DNA of 12,071 bases from MA-ANB-1 sp040878225 (GTDB lineage Bacteria; Actinomycetota; Acidimicrobiia; Spongiisociales; ZC4RG35), in assembly GCA_040878225.1 (NCBI GenBank), contig JBBDMR010000141.1, positions 1-12,071 of the forward strand, in the 5' to 3' direction. The position numbers and the translations under genes were made by a program. Positions 1 through 7,345 of this stretch are shown here, in pieces (the first letter of the stretch is position 1; every line of letters begins with the position of its first letter). The notes under the pieces are model-generated. The model made no database searches. It had not been told where the DNA came from and saw nothing but the letters and a program-made list of their open reading frames with translations.

Positions 1-194
1 CCCGCCGGGCCCATGCTGACGAGGGTCACGGTCCCGTCGTTGGCCTGGGCTAGCTGAAGACCCATCTCCACCCCGTACCGGTCGGTGTCATCTAGCACCT
101 GCTCGGAGGGCCGCACCAGCCAGTTGGTGCCTTCCTCGAGCTTGTAGGGAGTGGCGGGGTCGGGGATCTGTTTGACACAGACGACGACCTTCAT
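1..194 (-). CDS. etfB: Electron transfer flavoprotein beta subunit, 5' part only
   Basis: The minus strand encodes 64 residues from ATG at 194 to the window edge, so the C-terminal three quarters are missing. The N-terminus MKVVVCVKQIPDPA and the later LDDTDRYGVE segment are typical of the EtfB/FixA family, whose members are about 260 residues. EtfB pairs with EtfA to form a soluble FAD- and AMP-binding heterodimer that takes electrons from acyl-CoA dehydrogenases and passes them to an ETF:quinone oxidoreductase. A Shine-Dalgarno sequence AAGGAG (minus strand, 204-209) lies 9 nt before the ATG and fixes the start. A -10-like TACCAT (minus, 228-233) and a palindromic operator candidate at 250-265 lie upstream. 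etfA would be expected just left of the window. The family call is firm; its link to fatty-acid oxidation is inferred from the operator shared with the thiolase gene. Confidence 0.93.
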   Translation of the reverse strand, partial: MKVVVCVKQIPDPATPYKLEEGTNWLVRPSEQVLDDTDRYGVEMGLQLAQANDGTVTLVSMGPA

Positions 195-227
195 TGCGAA
201 TAACTCCTTGTAATCACTTGGGCGACG

Positions 228-233
228 ATGGTA
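228..233 (-). promoter_or_regulatory. Candidate -10 element for etfB
   Basis: On the minus strand the hexamer TACCAT fits TAnnnT and lies 33 nt before the etfB ATG, leaving room for a short leader with the AAGGAG ribosome site. The expected -35 position coincides with the right half of the palindrome at 250-265, so a bound protein there would block RNA polymerase. This is a motif match only. Confidence 0.35.
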
Positions 234-249
234 ACGCCTCAGGAAACCC

Positions 250-265
250 TTGAGTAATCGCTCAA
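250..265. promoter_or_regulatory. Palindromic operator candidate upstream of etfB
   Basis: Read toward etfB the site is TTGAGCGATTACTCAA, an interrupted palindrome with outer arms TTGAG/CTCAA. It differs from the site before the thiolase gene (10888-10903) at only two positions, both C/T changes. TGA...TCA palindromes of this size are typical operators of TetR-family fatty-acid regulators such as Bacillus FadR. Its place over the expected etfB -35 region suggests repression. It also lies just after the stop codon of the phosphorylase gene, so a weak hairpin role is an alternative. Confidence 0.55.
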
Positions 266-277
266 AATGGGGTAGGC

Positions 278-1576
278 CTACTCGATCCGCTCCATCACCA
301 GATGGCGGGGCTCCTCGGGCTCACCCTCGATGGTCCAGGCACCTGCGAGTTTGCCGCGGTGTGAATCCCACAGAACCTGTTTCGAATAGTGGACGGTGGC
401 CAGAGCATCCCCGGTCTCGACACGGTCACCAAGTTTCTTGTGCACCGTGATCCCCACGCCGGGGTCGATCACATCGTCGGAGCGTTCCCTTCCGGCGCCG
501 AGCCTGGTTGCTGTGATCCCCACGGTGAGAGCGTTGCACCCGGTCACGTACCCGGCCCGATCGGCGCTCACCGTGGTGCTCTCAGGTGCCCGAGGGAGAC
601 GGGATGGGTCTTCGACTACCGACGTATCGCCACCCTGGGCGGCAACTACCTCCTTGAATTTCTCCAATGCCTCCCCCGACTCGATCTTCGACTGAAGGAG
701 ATCACGTCCGCCGTCGATGCCGGCAAGTTCCAGCATCACCTCACCCAGTGCCATGGTCAGCTCGGTGATGTCGTCCGGCCCCTCTCCGCGGAGGGTCGCG
801 ATCGCTTCGGCCAACTCGTTGGCGTTGCCGACTTCGTTGCCGAGTGGTTGTGACATATCGGTGATGAGAGCGACGGTGCGGACTCCGTTGGCGTTGCCGA
901 TCCCGACCATGGTCCGGGCGAGAGTCCGGGAGTCCTCGAGGTCCTTCATGAAAGCGCCGCTTCCGGTCTTTACGTCGAGCACAAGGCCGTCGAGGCCCTC
1001 GGCGAGTTTCTTCGACATGATCGACGATGAGATCAGGGGGATCGACGAGACGGTCCCGCTGGCGTCCCGCAGCGCGTACAGCTTGCGATCGGCCGGGACC
1101 AGGCTCTCGGACTGCCCTGCAAGAACGAGTCCCGTGGAGCGGAGGATCTCACCGAAGCGCTCGGAGTCGAGGCCGGTGGAGAAACCGGGGATCGTCTCCA
1201 GCTTGTCCAGGGTTCCGCCGGTATGGCCCAGTCCCCGTCCGGACATCATCGGGACCACCACCCCGCAGGAAGCGACGAGGGGAGCGAGCGGAATGGAGAT
1301 CTTGTCGCCGACTCCGCCGGTTGAGTGCTTGTCGACTTTGGCGGCCGGGATGTCGTCGAAGTCGAGGGTTTCGCCGGAGTTGAGCATCGCTCTGGTCCAG
1401 CTGGCCAGCTCGTCTTCGTCTAGCCCGTTGAGGTAGATAGCCATCGTCATCGCCGACATCTGATAATCGGTGACCGCTCCATCGGTGTAGGCGGAGATGA
1501 GCCACTCGATGGAGTCGGCGGTCAGGGTGCCGCCGTCCCGTTTCGTCTCGATCAGCTCAACTGCGGTGTATGCCAT
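278..1576 (-). CDS. Pyrimidine-nucleoside / thymidine phosphorylase
   Basis: The 432-residue product is a full-length member of the nucleoside phosphorylase family II (DeoA/Pdp). It splits thymidine, and in Pdp types also uridine, with phosphate into the free base and (deoxy)ribose 1-phosphate in the cytoplasm. The phosphate-binding KHSTGGVGDK is at residues 83-92 and the family signature SGRGLGHTGGTLDKLE at 112-127. A substrate-site region (LRDASG... SSIMSKKLAEG) follows near residues 170-190, and the C-terminal PYNP domain has DRVETGDALATVHY near its end. The ATG at 1576 has no Shine-Dalgarno site but has TATCTT 8 nt upstream. The SIMPL-domain gene ends 33 bp before it and upp lies three genes upstream, so base salvage by Upp and base release by this enzyme are probably co-expressed. 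I cannot tell DeoA from Pdp by eye, so no symbol is given. Confidence 0.93.
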   Translation of the reverse strand: MAYTAVELIETKRDGGTLTADSIEWLISAYTDGAVTDYQMSAMTMAIYLNGLDEDELASWTRAMLNSGETLDFDDIPAAKVDKHSTGGVGDKISIPLAPLVASCGVVVPMMSGRGLGHTGGTLDKLETIPGFSTGLDSERFGEILRSTGLVLAGQSESLVPADRKLYALRDASGTVSSIPLISSSIMSKKLAEGLDGLVLDVKTGSGAFMKDLEDSRTLARTMVGIGNANGVRTVALITDMSQPLGNEVGNANELAEAIATLRGEGPDDITELTMALGEVMLELAGIDGGRDLLQSKIESGEALEKFKEVVAAQGGDTSVVEDPSRLPRAPESTTVSADRAGYVTGCNALTVGITATRLGAGRERSDDVIDPGVGITVHKKLGDRVETGDALATVHYSKQVLWDSHRGKLAGAWTIEGEPEEPRHLVMERIE

Positions 1577-1584
1577 CAGGTATC

Positions 1585-1590
1585 AAGATA
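1585..1590 (-). promoter_or_regulatory. Candidate -10 for leaderless phosphorylase mRNA
   Basis: The minus strand reads TATCTT, then 8 nt, then the ATG at 1576, with no purine-rich ribosome site between. This spacing would place transcription start within a few bases of the start codon. No good -35 hexamer is visible, and the gene could equally be read from an upstream operon promoter. Confidence 0.3.
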
Positions 1591-1609
1591 TCCCATTGAG
1601 TGCGGCTCA

Positions 1610-2245
1610 CTAGCTCTGGAATGCGAACTCCACATGGAGGCTGATCGAAACCGAGGCACTGCCTGGCTGGATCGGGGTGGATGTATCACCCGCCTGGAGC
1701 CGGGCGAACTCCATCGGTCTGGGTGGCCGGCTCACCGTCTCGGTGATCGAAGTCACCGGTCCCAGTTTCCGTCCGGCAAGCTCTGCGAGCTGGGCAGCCT
1801 TGGCGTGGGCGTCGTTCCAGGCTGCTTCCCTGGCCGCGCTCGCCAGACCGGCGTCGTCTTCGATGCTGAACGAGATCCCGTCGACCCGAACCGCGTCGCC
1901 GGAGGCCGTTGTGGCCTGATCGATGACGGTGCCCGAATCGCCGATGTCCCTGATCCTGGCTCTCACCGTGTTGTCCACCCGATACCCGAGCAGGATCTGG
2001 GCATCGTGTCGGTGGTCGTACTCGGGATTGATCGAGTACTGGGTCGTGGTGATCGAATCTTGGTCGATCCCGTTGGCTGTCAACGAGTTGATCAGATTCG
2101 TCGCGGCGTCGGCGGCATCTGAGGTCGCCTGCTGGACGGTGTTCCTTCGTACCGAGACACCGAGGTTGATGGTGACAGTGTCAGGCGTGCCGGTGATCTC
2201 GCCGGTCCCGGAAACCGAGATACCGGACCTGGGGGTTTCGGTCAT
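1610..2245 (-). CDS. SIMPL-domain (DUF541, YggE-like) protein, cytoplasmic form
   Basis: The product has 211 residues and belongs to the SIMPL/DUF541 family. The opening ISVSGTGEITGTPDTVTINLGV is the usual first strand pair, and YRVDNTVRARIRDI in the middle and an AREAAWNDAHAKAAQLAELAG helix later are also typical. The biochemical role of the family is poorly defined; members have been linked to oxidative stress tolerance and to signalling proteins. The start at 2245 was preferred over an in-frame ATG at 2317 because AGGAG (minus, 2251-2255) lies 5 nt before it, and because the domain starts directly there. Many relatives carry a signal peptide. This one has none, so it should stay in the cytoplasm. 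It lies 68 bp after the alkyltransferase-like gene and 33 bp before the phosphorylase gene. Confidence 0.85.
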   Translation of the reverse strand: MTETPRSGISVSGTGEITGTPDTVTINLGVSVRRNTVQQATSDAADAATNLINSLTANGIDQDSITTTQYSINPEYDHRHDAQILLGYRVDNTVRARIRDIGDSGTVIDQATTASGDAVRVDGISFSIEDDAGLASAAREAAWNDAHAKAAQLAELAGRKLGPVTSITETVSRPPRPMEFARLQAGDTSTPIQPGSASVSISLHVEFAFQS

Positions 2246-2313
2246 GGCTGCTCCTCTATATGCCCGGCGGCGTTGGAATGACGAGCGCATCTTCGCTGGT
2301 GGACAGGGGGATA

Positions 2314-2586
2314 TCAACGAGAATCTGGAGTTACCCGCCGACCGGTAACCCGGACCCCCTCGGCGCGGAGCAGTTCGGACTGCCGATCATCGTGACCTGT
2401 CTTGAGATAGCCGCCGGCACCAACCACCCGCCACCAGGGGAGACCATCCGATCTGCTCAAGATGTTCCCAACCGCTCGGGCCGCACCCGGGAATCCGGCT
2501 TCTTCGGCAACTTCGCCGTATGTGATCACCTCTCCGGGTTTCAAGCCACGAAGCACCCGGAGCACCTCTTCTTGGAATCGGGTCAC
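2314..2586 (-). CDS. Alkyltransferase-like (ATL) protein, MGMT DNA-binding domain without active cysteine
   Basis: The 90-residue product matches the C-terminal DNA-binding domain of O6-alkylguanine-DNA alkyltransferases: ITYGEVAEEAG at 21-31, the ARAVG helix with the conserved arginine at residue 37, and a QSELLRAEGV segment at 69-78. The acceptor motif PCHRV is replaced by PWWRV at 50-54, so the alkyl-accepting cysteine is absent. Such ATL proteins (E. coli YbaZ, fission yeast Atl1) bind O6-alkylguanine, flip it out and hand the lesion to nucleotide excision repair rather than repairing it. The start is GTG at 2586, overlapping the upp TGA by 4 bases (GTGA), which implies translational coupling. 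An enzyme-active MGMT is ruled out by the missing cysteine, but the exact lesion specificity is unknown. Confidence 0.9.
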   Translation of the reverse strand: MTRFQEEVLRVLRGLKPGEVITYGEVAEEAGFPGAARAVGNILSRSDGLPWWRVVGAGGYLKTGHDDRQSELLRAEGVRVTGRRVTPDSR

Positions 2587-3203
2587 AGGGTGCCGAAGAG
2601 CCGGTCTCCCATGTCGCCGAGGCCGGGGCGGATGTAGAAGTTGTCGTCGAGTTCGCGGTCGAGGGTGGCTGCGACGATCCTGACGTCGGGGTGGTCGTTC
2701 TCCATCCGCTCCACACCCGCCGGTGCGGTGACCACGCAGACCGCGGTTATGTCCTTGGCGCCATTCTCCTTGACCTTGTCGATTGCCCAGGAGAGTGAGC
2801 CGCCGGTGGCGAGCATCGGTTCCAGCACCAGAACCCGGGCACCGTCGAGGGTGGGGAACCGGGTGTAATACTCCATCGGCTCAGCGGTCTTCTCGTTGCG
2901 CTGGACACCGGCGAACCCGATTGCGGCGTCGGGGACCAAGGTGAGCACCGACTCCAGCAGCCCGAGACCTGCCCGAAGCACGGCCACAGCCACCACCGGC
3001 CGACGCAGCTGCCGCCCGGTCATTGTCTCCAGCGGTGTGTCGATCTGCTCTTCCTCCGTTTTCATGTCGGCCAGAGCTTCGGCGACGAGGAGATATCCGA
3101 GCCGTTCCGCAGTCTGGCGGAACTTCGGTGGTTCGGTGCTCGCTTTTCTCAACTCGGTGAGCAGGTCTTCGGCAAGCGGGTGTTCGAGAACAGTCAAAGG
3201 CAT
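2583..3203 (-). CDS. upp: Uracil phosphoribosyltransferase
   Basis: The 206-residue product converts uracil and PRPP to UMP in pyrimidine salvage. VLRAGLGLLES at 75-85, the PRPP-binding loop LEPMLATGGS at 127-136 and the C-terminal uracil-binding FYIRPGLGDMGDRLFGTL at 189-206 identify it, and the length is the family norm. Residue 128 is Glu where Asp is usual in DPMLATGGS, a conservative change. I start at ATG 3203, since MPLTVLEHPLAEDLLTELR is the normal N-terminus; the reading frame stays open far upstream only because it is antisense to rarA. There is no Shine-Dalgarno site, but TACTCT lies 6 nt upstream (minus, 3210-3215), suggesting a leaderless mRNA. It is the first gene of a likely four-gene minus-strand unit and is divergent from rarA. 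Confidence 0.95.
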   Translation of the reverse strand: MPLTVLEHPLAEDLLTELRKASTEPPKFRQTAERLGYLLVAEALADMKTEEEQIDTPLETMTGRQLRRPVVAVAVLRAGLGLLESVLTLVPDAAIGFAGVQRNEKTAEPMEYYTRFPTLDGARVLVLEPMLATGGSLSWAIDKVKENGAKDITAVCVVTAPAGVERMENDHPDVRIVAATLDRELDDNFYIRPGLGDMGDRLFGTL

Positions 3204-3209
3204 AACGGG

Positions 3210-3215
3210 AGAGTA
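3210..3215 (-). promoter_or_regulatory. Candidate -10 for leaderless upp mRNA
   Basis: The minus strand reads TACTCT followed by CCCGTT and the upp ATG. The TAnnnT hexamer with exactly 6 nt to the start codon is the layout expected when transcription begins at the A of ATG. No convincing -35 is visible. Confidence 0.4.
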
Positions 3216-3251
3216 ACGATCGCGATTGCTGCGGGGGGTCGCCGGCTGGCG

Positions 3252-3257
3252 TACCCT
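3252..3257 (+). promoter_or_regulatory. Candidate -10 for leaderless rarA mRNA
   Basis: TACCCT lies 9 nt before the rarA ATG at 3267 and no Shine-Dalgarno site is present. A TTGCTG at 3226-3231 could be a -35 element, but the 20 nt spacer is longer than usual. The whole upp-rarA divergent gap is only 63 bp. Confidence 0.4.
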
Positions 3258-3266
3258 TGGCGCCCT

Positions 3267-4595
3267 ATGGACCTCTTCTCCAATCGGGCTGATGAAGTTG
3301 CTTCGCGAATGGCGCCTCTGGCGGCGAGGATGCGGCCGGCGACGCTCGACGAGGTAGTGGGCCAGGAGTCGCTGCTGAAGCCGGGAGCTGCTTTCCGCAG
3401 GGTGGTCGAGTCGGGAAAACCGGTTTCGATGCTGCTCTGGGGACCGCCCGGTACGGGGAAGACGACGCTGGCACGCCTGATCGCCGGATACGCCGACGCC
3501 GCCTTCACCACGCTGTCGGCGACCAACGCCGGAGTCAAGGATGTGCGTGAGGTCCTTGCCTCCGCCCGGGAGCGTCTCGCCACCGAGGAGAGGAGGACGG
3601 TCCTCTTCCTCGACGAGATTCACCGGTTCTCCAAGAGTCAGCAGGACGCGCTGCTCCCCGGTGTCGAGGATGGGACCATCGTCCTCGTCGGTGCCACCAC
3701 CGAAAATCCGTATTTCGAGGTGATCAACCCGTTGCTGAGCCGGATGACGATGTTTCGGACGGAGTCGATCGAACCCGAGGACCTGGCCGAGTTGGTCCGA
3801 CGAGCGGTGAAAGACGCCGACCGGGGTCTGGGAGCCGATGGCCTGAACATCCCTGATGAGGTGGTCGATTTCCTGGTGGGCCGGGTTGGAGGCGACGCCC
3901 GACACACCCTCAATACCCTTGAGGTCGCCGCCACCCTTGCCGCCGGGAGAGATTCCCCCGAGATCGGTCTTGTCGATGTCGAAGAGGCCTTGCAGAGGCG
4001 GTTGATCCGTTACGACAAAGGCGGTGACCAGCACTACGACGTCATCTCGGCATTCATCAAGAGCGTCCGCGGCTCCGATGTCGACGCCACGATCTACTGG
4101 CTTCATTTGATGCTGGAGGCGGGGGAGGATCCCGAATTCATCGTGAGGCGGATGATCGTCCTTGCTTCCGAGGACATCGGTCTCGCCGATCCCAACGCGC
4201 TGCTCCAGGCGAATGCGGCATCACAGGCGTTGGCATATGTCGGCCTTCCGGAGGCCTCGTTCCATCTCACCCAGGCGGCGATCTATCTCGCTCTCGCTCC
4301 CAAGTCGAACTCGGTGACCAGGGCGATGGGAGCGGTACGAGGGCTCATCGCTGATGGCCCCGCCCCGGTGGTGCCCCTCCATCTCCGCGACGCCCACTAC
4401 CAGGGCGCCAAGCAGTTGGGCCACGGCGGCGGCTACAAATACGCGCACGATCACGACCAGCACGTAGTAAGCCAGGATTACTTTCCGGAAGGCGTCGAGG
4501 AGACTCCTCTCTACGAGCCCACCGACCAAGGCCGGGAGTCGGGTTTCAAGGAACGACTCGCCTGGCTGGACGGAATCTTCGGCCGCAGACGCTAA
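3267..4595 (+). CDS. rarA: Replication-associated recombination protein A (RarA/MgsA, WRNIP1 family AAA+ ATPase)
   Basis: The 442-residue product is a full-length member of the clamp-loader-like AAA+ family that acts at stalled or broken replication forks. The N-terminus RMRPATLDEVVGQESLL (21-37) is the family opening. Walker A GPPGTGKT is at 59-66, Walker B VLFLDE at 113-118, a sensor 1 GATTENP at 142-148 and the arginine-finger LLSRM at 156-160. GGDARHTLNTLE provides sensor 2. The C-terminal part has the RarA-specific KGGDQHYDVISAFIKS and VRRMIVLASEDIGLADP segments and the YAHDHDQHVVSQDYFPEG ending, which form the tetramerisation and fork-binding region. I use ATG 3267 rather than an upstream in-frame ATG at 3180, because the latter lies inside upp and adds unrelated residues. 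The TAA stop overlaps the stop of convergent ppc. Confidence 0.95.
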   Translation: MDLFSNRADEVASRMAPLAARMRPATLDEVVGQESLLKPGAAFRRVVESGKPVSMLLWGPPGTGKTTLARLIAGYADAAFTTLSATNAGVKDVREVLASARERLATEERRTVLFLDEIHRFSKSQQDALLPGVEDGTIVLVGATTENPYFEVINPLLSRMTMFRTESIEPEDLAELVRRAVKDADRGLGADGLNIPDEVVDFLVGRVGGDARHTLNTLEVAATLAAGRDSPEIGLVDVEEALQRRLIRYDKGGDQHYDVISAFIKSVRGSDVDATIYWLHLMLEAGEDPEFIVRRMIVLASEDIGLADPNALLQANAASQALAYVGLPEASFHLTQAAIYLALAPKSNSVTRAMGAVRGLIADGPAPVVPLHLRDAHYQGAKQLGHGGGYKYAHDHDQHVVSQDYFPEGVEETPLYEPTDQGRESGFKERLAWLDGIFGRRR

Positions 4596-7309
4596 CCCGT
4601 ATTCCTCAACCCCGCGGCGATGCCGTTGATGGTGAGGAGCAGGGAGCGGTCGAGGTCGGGGCCTTTCTCGCCGGATCGTGCCCGACCGAGCAGGGACACC
4701 TGGAGGTAGTTGATCGGGTCGAGGTAGATGTCGCGGACGGCGAAGGTCCGTTGCAGCAGCGGGGTCGACTCGAGCAACTGCTTCTGGCCGGTGAGGGTCA
4801 GGACTTCCTCGGTGGCCAGTGTTGCCTCCTCGCGGAGGCGGTCGAGGATGGGACGGTGCTCCTCAGGGACCAGTGAGGTGACGTAGCGGTTGGCGATTTC
4901 GAGGTCGGTCTTGGCCAGGGTCATCTCCACATTGCTGAGGAAGGTCTGGAAGTACCCCCATTCTGCGGCCATCTCGTCGAGGATTTCCTCGTATCCGGCT
5001 TTCCTCGCGGCCTGCAGGCCGGTACCGACCCCGAACCATCCGGGGACGATCTGACGGCTCTGGGTCCAACCGAATACCCAGGGAATGGCACGCAGGTCTT
5101 CGATCCCGCCCAGGCCGCCGGGGCGGCGGGAGGGACGGCTTCCCAGATTGAGCTGGCCCAGCTCCTCGACGGGAGTCGAGGCGAGGAAGTAGGGGACCAG
5201 GCCCGGTGCTTCCACGAGGTCGCGGTAGGCGCGGTAGGCGCCCTCGGAGAAGCTCTCCATCGCCTCGGTCCAGGCGTCGAGGATCTCCTTCGGTTTCCGA
5301 GACTGGCGGTGGAGCAGCGACGACTCCAACACCGAAGCCACCGTCAGCTCGAGGTTGCGGCTGGCGATATCGGGGTGACCGTATTTGTCGGAGATGACCT
5401 CACCCTGCTCGGTCACCTTGATCGTCCCATCGACGGTCCCGAAGGGCTGGGCGAGGATTGCTGCGTGGGTCGGGCCTCCGCCGCGGCCGATGGTGCCACC
5501 CCGACCGTGGAACAGGCTGAGGCGGACCCCGTGTTTGAGGGCGACATTGCGCATCACCTTCTGTGCCTTGTAGATCTCCCATTGCGAGGTGGTGATGCCC
5601 CCGACCTTGTTGGAGTCGGAGTAACCCAGCATCACCTGCTGGTTGTCACCGTTGAGACGGACGATCTTGCGGTAGGTGTCGTTCTCGAGAAGCTCGTCGA
5701 GGAGGTCGGATGAGTTGCGCAGGTCGTCGATGGTTTCGACCAGCGGGACCAACCCGATTCGTGCCGTATCGCCGGCAACGTCGATCAGGCCTGCCTCCTT
5801 CGCCAGGACGGCGGCGGTAAGCACGTCAGAAGGAGTTTCAGTCATCGAGATCACATATGACTCGATGATCTGGTGTCCGTAACGGTTCTGCGCCTTGCGG
5901 ATGGCATCGAAGGTGGAGATGGTGCGCTCGGTGTCGTCGCTGAGGAGCGTTGTCTGCGACTTCAAGGGCCGGGGGTTGTGCAGCTCCGTCTCCAGTGCCT
6001 GCCGCTTGCCTGCCTCGTCGAGATTGGAATAGTCGACGCCGACCCGTTCGAAGAGCTCGACGAGGGCCGCGGTGTGCGCTGCGGCATGCTCCCTGATGTC
6101 CATCGTCGCCAGCTGAAACCCGGAGGAGCGAACCATCCGCACCACGCGGCCCAGCGCGCCGTCGGCGATGAGGTGGCCTTTGGCATCGCGCAGCGACCGG
6201 TCCATCACCATCAAGTCATCGAGAAGCTCGGAGGGGTCGGCGTAGGCGATGCCGGGTTGGTGTGAGGTTCCGGAGCGCACCCGATCCAGGGTGTTGATGA
6301 GCCGGGCGTGGATGTAGGAGCATTTCAGCCGGTAAGGCTCCTGGAAGGTACGTCGCTGCTCTCTGGCCCATATGGCGGGAAGCAGGTCTCGGTCACGTTC
6401 GAGCGAGGTCCTCATCTCGTCACCGATGTCGGTGAGCCGCTCGGAGACCGAAAGCTCCTCGGCCAGACCTTCGATCATCCCGATGAGATGCCGGATCCCT
6501 CGTTCGTGCTGCTGGGCGAGCACGTCGAGCGTCATATCGGCAGAGATTCCCGGGTTGCCGTCGCGGTCGCCTCCCACCCATGTGCCGAAGGTGAGGGGAG
6601 CCGGTGAAGGGTCCGGGGTGAGTCGCAGCAGTTGGCGGTGGATGGAGTCGTTGAGGTCGGGAAGGACGTGCTCGGCGAGCTGGACCAGGTAGTAGAGGGC
6701 CGATCTTGCCTCTTCCACCGGGCTCGGCTTCTCGTGACGCAGTTCGTCGGTCTGCCAGATCTGGTCGATCAGCTCTGCGGTCCGAGCGTCGATCGCCTCC
6801 AGGTCTCGCTCCCTGGAGACGAGGCGCTGTTCGATGAGGTCGGCCAAGGCCCGGGTCTTGTTGAGGATGGAGCGGCGGGCGGCCTCAGTGGGGTGGGCGG
6901 TGAACACCGGACGGACCGAGAGCCGGCCGACGACGTCGTCGACCAGGTCCTGGTCGAGTCCCGCTTCGAGGATGCGGTCGACTGTGGCATGGAGATAACG
7001 ATCGTCTGGTGCGAGCTGGTCGATGCGATGTACCTGCTCGGCGACATTGGCCAGGTAGAAGTAGGTGGTGAACGCCCTGACCAGGGGAATCACGTTTCCG
7101 AGGTCGAGCTCGCGGAGCAGTTTGTCGAGGTCTTCGCCTGCAGTCTCCGACCCGCCGCGGCGGGCCGACTTGCCCAATGCCCTCACCTGTTCGACGAGAT
7201 CGAGGAGGTCCTGGCCGTGCTGGCGGACCAGGGCGTCGCCCAGCTGGTTGCCGAGCCGGCGGATGTCCGAGCGGAGGATGTCGTCGCGATCGGTTTCGGG
7301 AGAACCCAT
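4592..7309 (-). CDS. ppc: Phosphoenolpyruvate carboxylase
   Basis: The 905-residue product carboxylates PEP with bicarbonate to oxaloacetate and phosphate, refilling the citric acid cycle. The length and the C-terminal ...RNTG end are those of bacterial-type PEPC. Visible signatures are FTAHPTEA at 136-143 with the catalytic His139, GTWVGGDRDGNP at 242-253, FQEPYRLK near 322, GYSDSNKVGG at 562-571, the catalytic loop FHGRGGTIGRGGGP at 600-613, and EQGEVISDKYG at 634-644. Position 569 is Val, where the family almost always has Asp (SDSxKD); the metal-binding Asp and the Lys of the motif are kept. The ATG at 7309 has no Shine-Dalgarno site, but TATCCT lies 6 nt upstream. The gene is divergent from ffh, and its stop overlaps the rarA stop. 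Function is near certain; full activity with the Val change is not. Confidence 0.96.
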   Translation of the reverse strand: MGSPETDRDDILRSDIRRLGNQLGDALVRQHGQDLLDLVEQVRALGKSARRGGSETAGEDLDKLLRELDLGNVIPLVRAFTTYFYLANVAEQVHRIDQLAPDDRYLHATVDRILEAGLDQDLVDDVVGRLSVRPVFTAHPTEAARRSILNKTRALADLIEQRLVSRERDLEAIDARTAELIDQIWQTDELRHEKPSPVEEARSALYYLVQLAEHVLPDLNDSIHRQLLRLTPDPSPAPLTFGTWVGGDRDGNPGISADMTLDVLAQQHERGIRHLIGMIEGLAEELSVSERLTDIGDEMRTSLERDRDLLPAIWAREQRRTFQEPYRLKCSYIHARLINTLDRVRSGTSHQPGIAYADPSELLDDLMVMDRSLRDAKGHLIADGALGRVVRMVRSSGFQLATMDIREHAAAHTAALVELFERVGVDYSNLDEAGKRQALETELHNPRPLKSQTTLLSDDTERTISTFDAIRKAQNRYGHQIIESYVISMTETPSDVLTAAVLAKEAGLIDVAGDTARIGLVPLVETIDDLRNSSDLLDELLENDTYRKIVRLNGDNQQVMLGYSDSNKVGGITTSQWEIYKAQKVMRNVALKHGVRLSLFHGRGGTIGRGGGPTHAAILAQPFGTVDGTIKVTEQGEVISDKYGHPDIASRNLELTVASVLESSLLHRQSRKPKEILDAWTEAMESFSEGAYRAYRDLVEAPGLVPYFLASTPVEELGQLNLGSRPSRRPGGLGGIEDLRAIPWVFGWTQSRQIVPGWFGVGTGLQAARKAGYEEILDEMAAEWGYFQTFLSNVEMTLAKTDLEIANRYVTSLVPEEHRPILDRLREEATLATEEVLTLTGQKQLLESTPLLQRTFAVRDIYLDPINYLQVSLLGRARSGEKGPDLDRSLLLTINGIAAGLRNTG

Positions 7310-7315
7310 GTGCTG

Positions 7316-7345
7316 AGGATAGGTAGGCCGCCACTACCGCGTGAA
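7316..7345 (-). promoter_or_regulatory. Candidate leaderless promoter of ppc
   Basis: On the minus strand, TTCACG (7340-7345) and TATCCT (7316-7321) are separated by 18 nt and resemble -35 and -10 hexamers. TATCCT ends 6 nt before the ppc ATG, so the transcript would start at the start codon. This is the best-looking of the leaderless candidates in the window. Confidence 0.5.

Noticed and set aside
272..281. Perfect palindrome GTAGGCCTAC at the end of the phosphorylase gene
   Set aside because: It has no loop and no following T-run, so it is not a terminator, and a 10 bp palindrome alone is weak evidence for a binding site.
717..1436. 239-codon plus-strand open frame
   Set aside because: It is antisense to the nucleoside phosphorylase gene, Ser/Pro/Arg-rich in a shadow-like way, and resembles no family I know.
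3204..4106. In-frame extension of upp upstream to 4106
   Set aside because: It runs antisense through rarA, and the standard Upp N-terminus is at 3203.
5309..6607. Several plus-strand open frames of about 100-134 codons
   Set aside because: All are antisense to ppc, whose protein signatures are continuous across the region.
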